Positions 62,421 to 64,000 of a stretch of 64,000 nt of DNA are shown here, in pieces (position 1 is the stretch's first letter; each line of letters starts with the position of its first letter). The position numbers and the translations under genes are program-made. Below the pieces are notes generated by a model, which was given only the letters and a program-made list of their open reading frames with translations, was not told where the DNA came from and searched no databases. The stretch comes from Myxococcus eversor (GTDB lineage: Bacteria; Myxococcota; Myxococcia; Myxococcales; Myxococcaceae): contig NZ_JAAIXY010000010.1 in the NCBI RefSeq assembly GCF_010894455.1, forward strand, positions 345,046-409,045, given 5' to 3'.

Positions 62421-62924
62421 ATGCTCGAGCCCCTGGCGCGTCCTCTGCATCTGGTTCTGGTCTCCCCCCAGATTCCCCCCAACACCGGCAACGTCGCCCG
62501 CCTCTGCGCGGTGACGGGCTGCCGGCTCATCCTGGTGGAGCCCCTGGGCTTCTCCATCGATGACCGGAACCTGAAGCGGGCCGGGTTGGACTACTGGGAC
62601 AAGGTATTTCTACGGCTGTACCCGACTTATGGGGCGTACGTGGAGGCGTATCCGGAGGCCCGGCGGTGGTTGTTCTCGGCGCGGGCGGAGCAGACGTTGT
62701 TCGAGGCGCGGTTCGAGGAGGGGGACCACCTGGTGTTCGGCTCGGAGGTGACGGGGCTGTTGCCGGAGGTGATGGAGGGGGGGACAGGGACGGCGCTGAC
62801 GATTCCGATGTTGGAGGGGCGGCGGAGCATGAACCTGTCCACGGCGGTGGGGGTGGGGACGTACGAGGCGCTGCGACAGGTGTGTTTCACCGGGGCGGGC
62901 AGGCGTGCACCCTCGGCAAGTTGA
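62421..62924 (+). CDS. trmL: tRNA (cytidine/uridine-34-2'-O)-methyltransferase
   Basis: SPOUT methyltransferase that modifies the wobble base of certain leucine tRNAs. It has 167 residues. The trefoil-knot motifs are VSPQIPPNTGNVARLC, FGSEVTGLLPEV and IPMLEGRRSMNLSTAVGVGT. The N-terminal and C-terminal extensions are short. It is divergent from the DUF192 gene; the next gene starts 33 bases after the stop on the same strand. Confidence 0.94.
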   Translation: MLEPLARPLHLVLVSPQIPPNTGNVARLCAVTGCRLILVEPLGFSIDDRNLKRAGLDYWDKVFLRLYPTYGAYVEAYPEARRWLFSARAEQTLFEARFEEGDHLVFGSEVTGLLPEVMEGGTGTALTIPMLEGRRSMNLSTAVGVGTYEALRQVCFTGAGRRAPSAS

Positions 62925-62957
62925 GGGGCGGTGAGGAGGGACTACACTGCGGCGAGG

Positions 62958-64000
62958 ATGACTCCGTCGCAGGCCGCCGAAGCGCTGTACTCCGCCCACA
63001 AATCCCGAGCCACGGGCTGGCTGACGCTGTCCGCGGGAGGGCGCGAGTCGCGGCTGACGTTGCGCGAGGGTGACCTCGTGGGGACGCGGCTGGGGTTCGG
63101 GTATCAGAGTCCGGCGCAGGCCTTGTTGCAGAGCGGGTTGTTGAGCGCGGAGGCGCTGGATGCGCTCTGGGCGCGGGGTGGGGCGGGGGCGGCGGACGAG
63201 GAGCTGTTGGAGGAGCACGGGCTGGAGCGGGACGCGGTGGTGGAGCAGCAGGTGCTGGCCCACGTGCGGCGGTTGAGTGAGCTGGCGGAGCGCGCGGCGT
63301 TCGAGCCTGGGAGCGTGGAGGCGGAGTTCCAGCCCATCTCCGGGGTGAGGGTGGTGCGGGCCGCGTTGGAGCGGCCGGGGGCGGGTGGGGCGAAGGGGCG
63401 GGTGTTCCGGTGCGCGGATGTGGCGGTGTGCGAGCCGTGGCTGACGGATGCGTCCGAGCGGGAGTTGTTGGAGACGCTCGGGGAGTTCCGTGAGCCGGAG
63501 TCGCTGACGCCCGCGCGTGAGGCGCTGCTGCTCGTGCTGGAGCGCGAGGGTGGGGTCGAGGCGCTGTCGGTGGAGGAGTGGGAGGAGAGGGAGGAGGCGC
63601 GGAGGCAGGAGGAGGAGGCCGCGCGCCAGAGGGCGGAGGAGGAGCGCGTCCGTGCCGAGGAGGAAGCTCGGCGGGCGGAGGAGGCTCGGCTTCGCGCGAT
63701 TGAAGAGGCCCGGCTGGCGGAGGAGGCTCGGCTTCGCGCGATTGAGGAGGCCCGGCTGGCGGAGGAGGCGAGGCTCCGCGCGGAGGCAGAGCGGCTCGCG
63801 GAGGAGGCTCGGCTCGCGGAGGAGGCTCGGGTCCGCGCTGAGGAAGAGCGCCGCGCGGAAGAGGCTCGGCTCGCGGAAGAGGCCCGGCTGGCCGAAGAGG
63901 CTCGGGTCCGTGCGGAGGAGGAGCGCCGCGCGGAAGAGGCTCGGCTTGCGGAAGAGGCCCGGCTGGCCGAAGAGGCTCGGGTCCGTGCGGAGGAGGAGCG
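62958..64000 (+). CDS. DUF4388-like protein with long Glu/Ala/Arg coiled coil, 3' end outside window
   Basis: The frame opens at ATG 62958 (preceded by GAGG) and runs off the window. Residues 1-60 (AAEALYSAHKSRATGWLTLS, REGDLVGTRLGFGYQSPAQA, LLQSGLLSAE) resemble the DUF4388 domain of myxobacterial signalling and motility proteins. Residues about 60-205 are helical and Glu-rich. From about residue 210 the protein is almost only Glu, Ala, Arg and Leu in EEARLAEEARLA patterns, a single long alpha-helix or TolA-like coiled coil. The DNA of this part contains near-identical 42- and 75-base repeats. I do not recognise the full-length protein. Confidence 0.8.
   Translation, partial: MTPSQAAEALYSAHKSRATGWLTLSAGGRESRLTLREGDLVGTRLGFGYQSPAQALLQSGLLSAEALDALWARGGAGAADEELLEEHGLERDAVVEQQVLAHVRRLSELAERAAFEPGSVEAEFQPISGVRVVRAALERPGAGGAKGRVFRCADVAVCEPWLTDASERELLETLGEFREPESLTPAREALLLVLEREGGVEALSVEEWEEREEARRQEEEAARQRAEEERVRAEEEARRAEEARLRAIEEARLAEEARLRAIEEARLAEEARLRAEAERLAEEARLAEEARVRAEEERRAEEARLAEEARLAEEARVRAEEERRAEEARLAEEARLAEEARVRAEEE
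63681..63764 (+). repeat. In-frame 42-base tandem repeat (2 copies)
   Basis: Two copies (63681-63722, 63723-63764) differ at one base and encode the 14-residue unit EARLRAIEEARLAE within the coiled coil. Confidence 0.9.
63855..64000 (+). repeat. In-frame 75-base tandem repeat, continuing beyond window
   Basis: One full copy (63855-63929) and 71 bases of a second differ at one base. Each encodes a 25-residue unit starting AEEARLAEEARLAEEA. The array probably continues past the window end. Confidence 0.9.

Noticed and set aside
63661..64000. Repeat array considered as CRISPR or intergenic satellite
   Set aside because: Repeats are directly adjacent without unique spacers, keep the reading frame and encode a coiled coil.

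Overview
The window is a high-GC chromosomal segment, apparently from a delta-proteobacterial myxobacterium of the Myxococcus/Corallococcus type. This is inferred from the strongly GC-biased third codon positions, the tig-clpP-clpX-prolyl endopeptidase-lon order, the many lipoproteins and Cys-rich secreted proteins, two ECF sigma/membrane-partner pairs, and a long Glu/Ala/Arg coiled-coil protein. It reads as ordinary chromosome: I see no insertion sequence, integrase, CRISPR array, rRNA or replication origin.

Layout. 1-3.2 kb: end of selD, a secreted cell-wall amidase, RNase PH and the RdgB/HAM1 nucleotide pyrophosphatase. 3.3-5.7 kb: six tRNA genes (Pro, Arg, His, Arg, then Lys, Leu), interrupted by a solitary Bet/RecT-type annealing protein on the opposite strand. 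5.7-14.3 kb: a proteostasis block (trigger factor, ClpP, ClpX, a lipoprotein prolyl oligopeptidase, Lon). A sigma-32-like promoter lies upstream of lon. 14.3-18.6 kb: a peptide ABC importer without its ATPase, then a stand-alone receiver protein. 18.6-22.5 kb: YqgE/AlgH, BolA and a CGFS glutaredoxin (iron-sulfur handling), a DUF2914 membrane protein, and an unknown protein next to a DUF4123 (type VI adaptor family) protein. 22.6-27.8 kb: an AlkZ/YcaQ-like winged-helix protein, an Xaa-Pro aminopeptidase with a histone-like tail, RsmE and a DTW-domain tRNA modifier.

27.9-31.9 kb: an ECF sigma factor with a zinc-finger/FecR membrane partner, divergent from a Cys-rich lipoprotein across an AT-rich palindrome. 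31.9-37.1 kb: an RlmK-like rRNA methyltransferase, a crotonase, a cystathionine gamma-synthase/lyase and a purple-acid-phosphatase-like lipoprotein. 37.1-41.1 kb: a collagen-like/YadA-head/S74-chaperone lipoprotein, a divergent nucleoside phosphorylase-like enzyme and a zinc-ribbon protein. 41.3-44.2 kb: the most striking unit, a translationally overlapped operon of an ECF sigma factor, a membrane protein with a DUF4384-like exported domain, and a secreted caspase-like protease with a possible beta-barrel tail. 44.4-49.5 kb: surface proteins, including a 1172-residue LamG-like lipoprotein with one CXXCH haem motif and an 87-residue Cys-rich exported peptide. 49.6-54.6 kb: a MaoC hydratase, a PEP-mutase-like enzyme, an alkylation-repair operon (Ogt plus an Ada-zinc/AraC/AlkA fusion) and cystathionine beta-synthase. 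54.9-64 kb: an AmgK-MurU peptidoglycan-sugar salvage pair, TreZ and a glycogen debranching enzyme, a PP2C phosphatase, DUF192, TrmL, and the start of a DUF4388-like coiled-coil protein with expanding in-frame repeats.

Functions were assigned by reading motifs without database searches, so paralogue-level names (for example which Lon) are less certain than family names. Many gene ends carry GC-rich hairpins without a U-run, and several share a GGGCCTCC stem.
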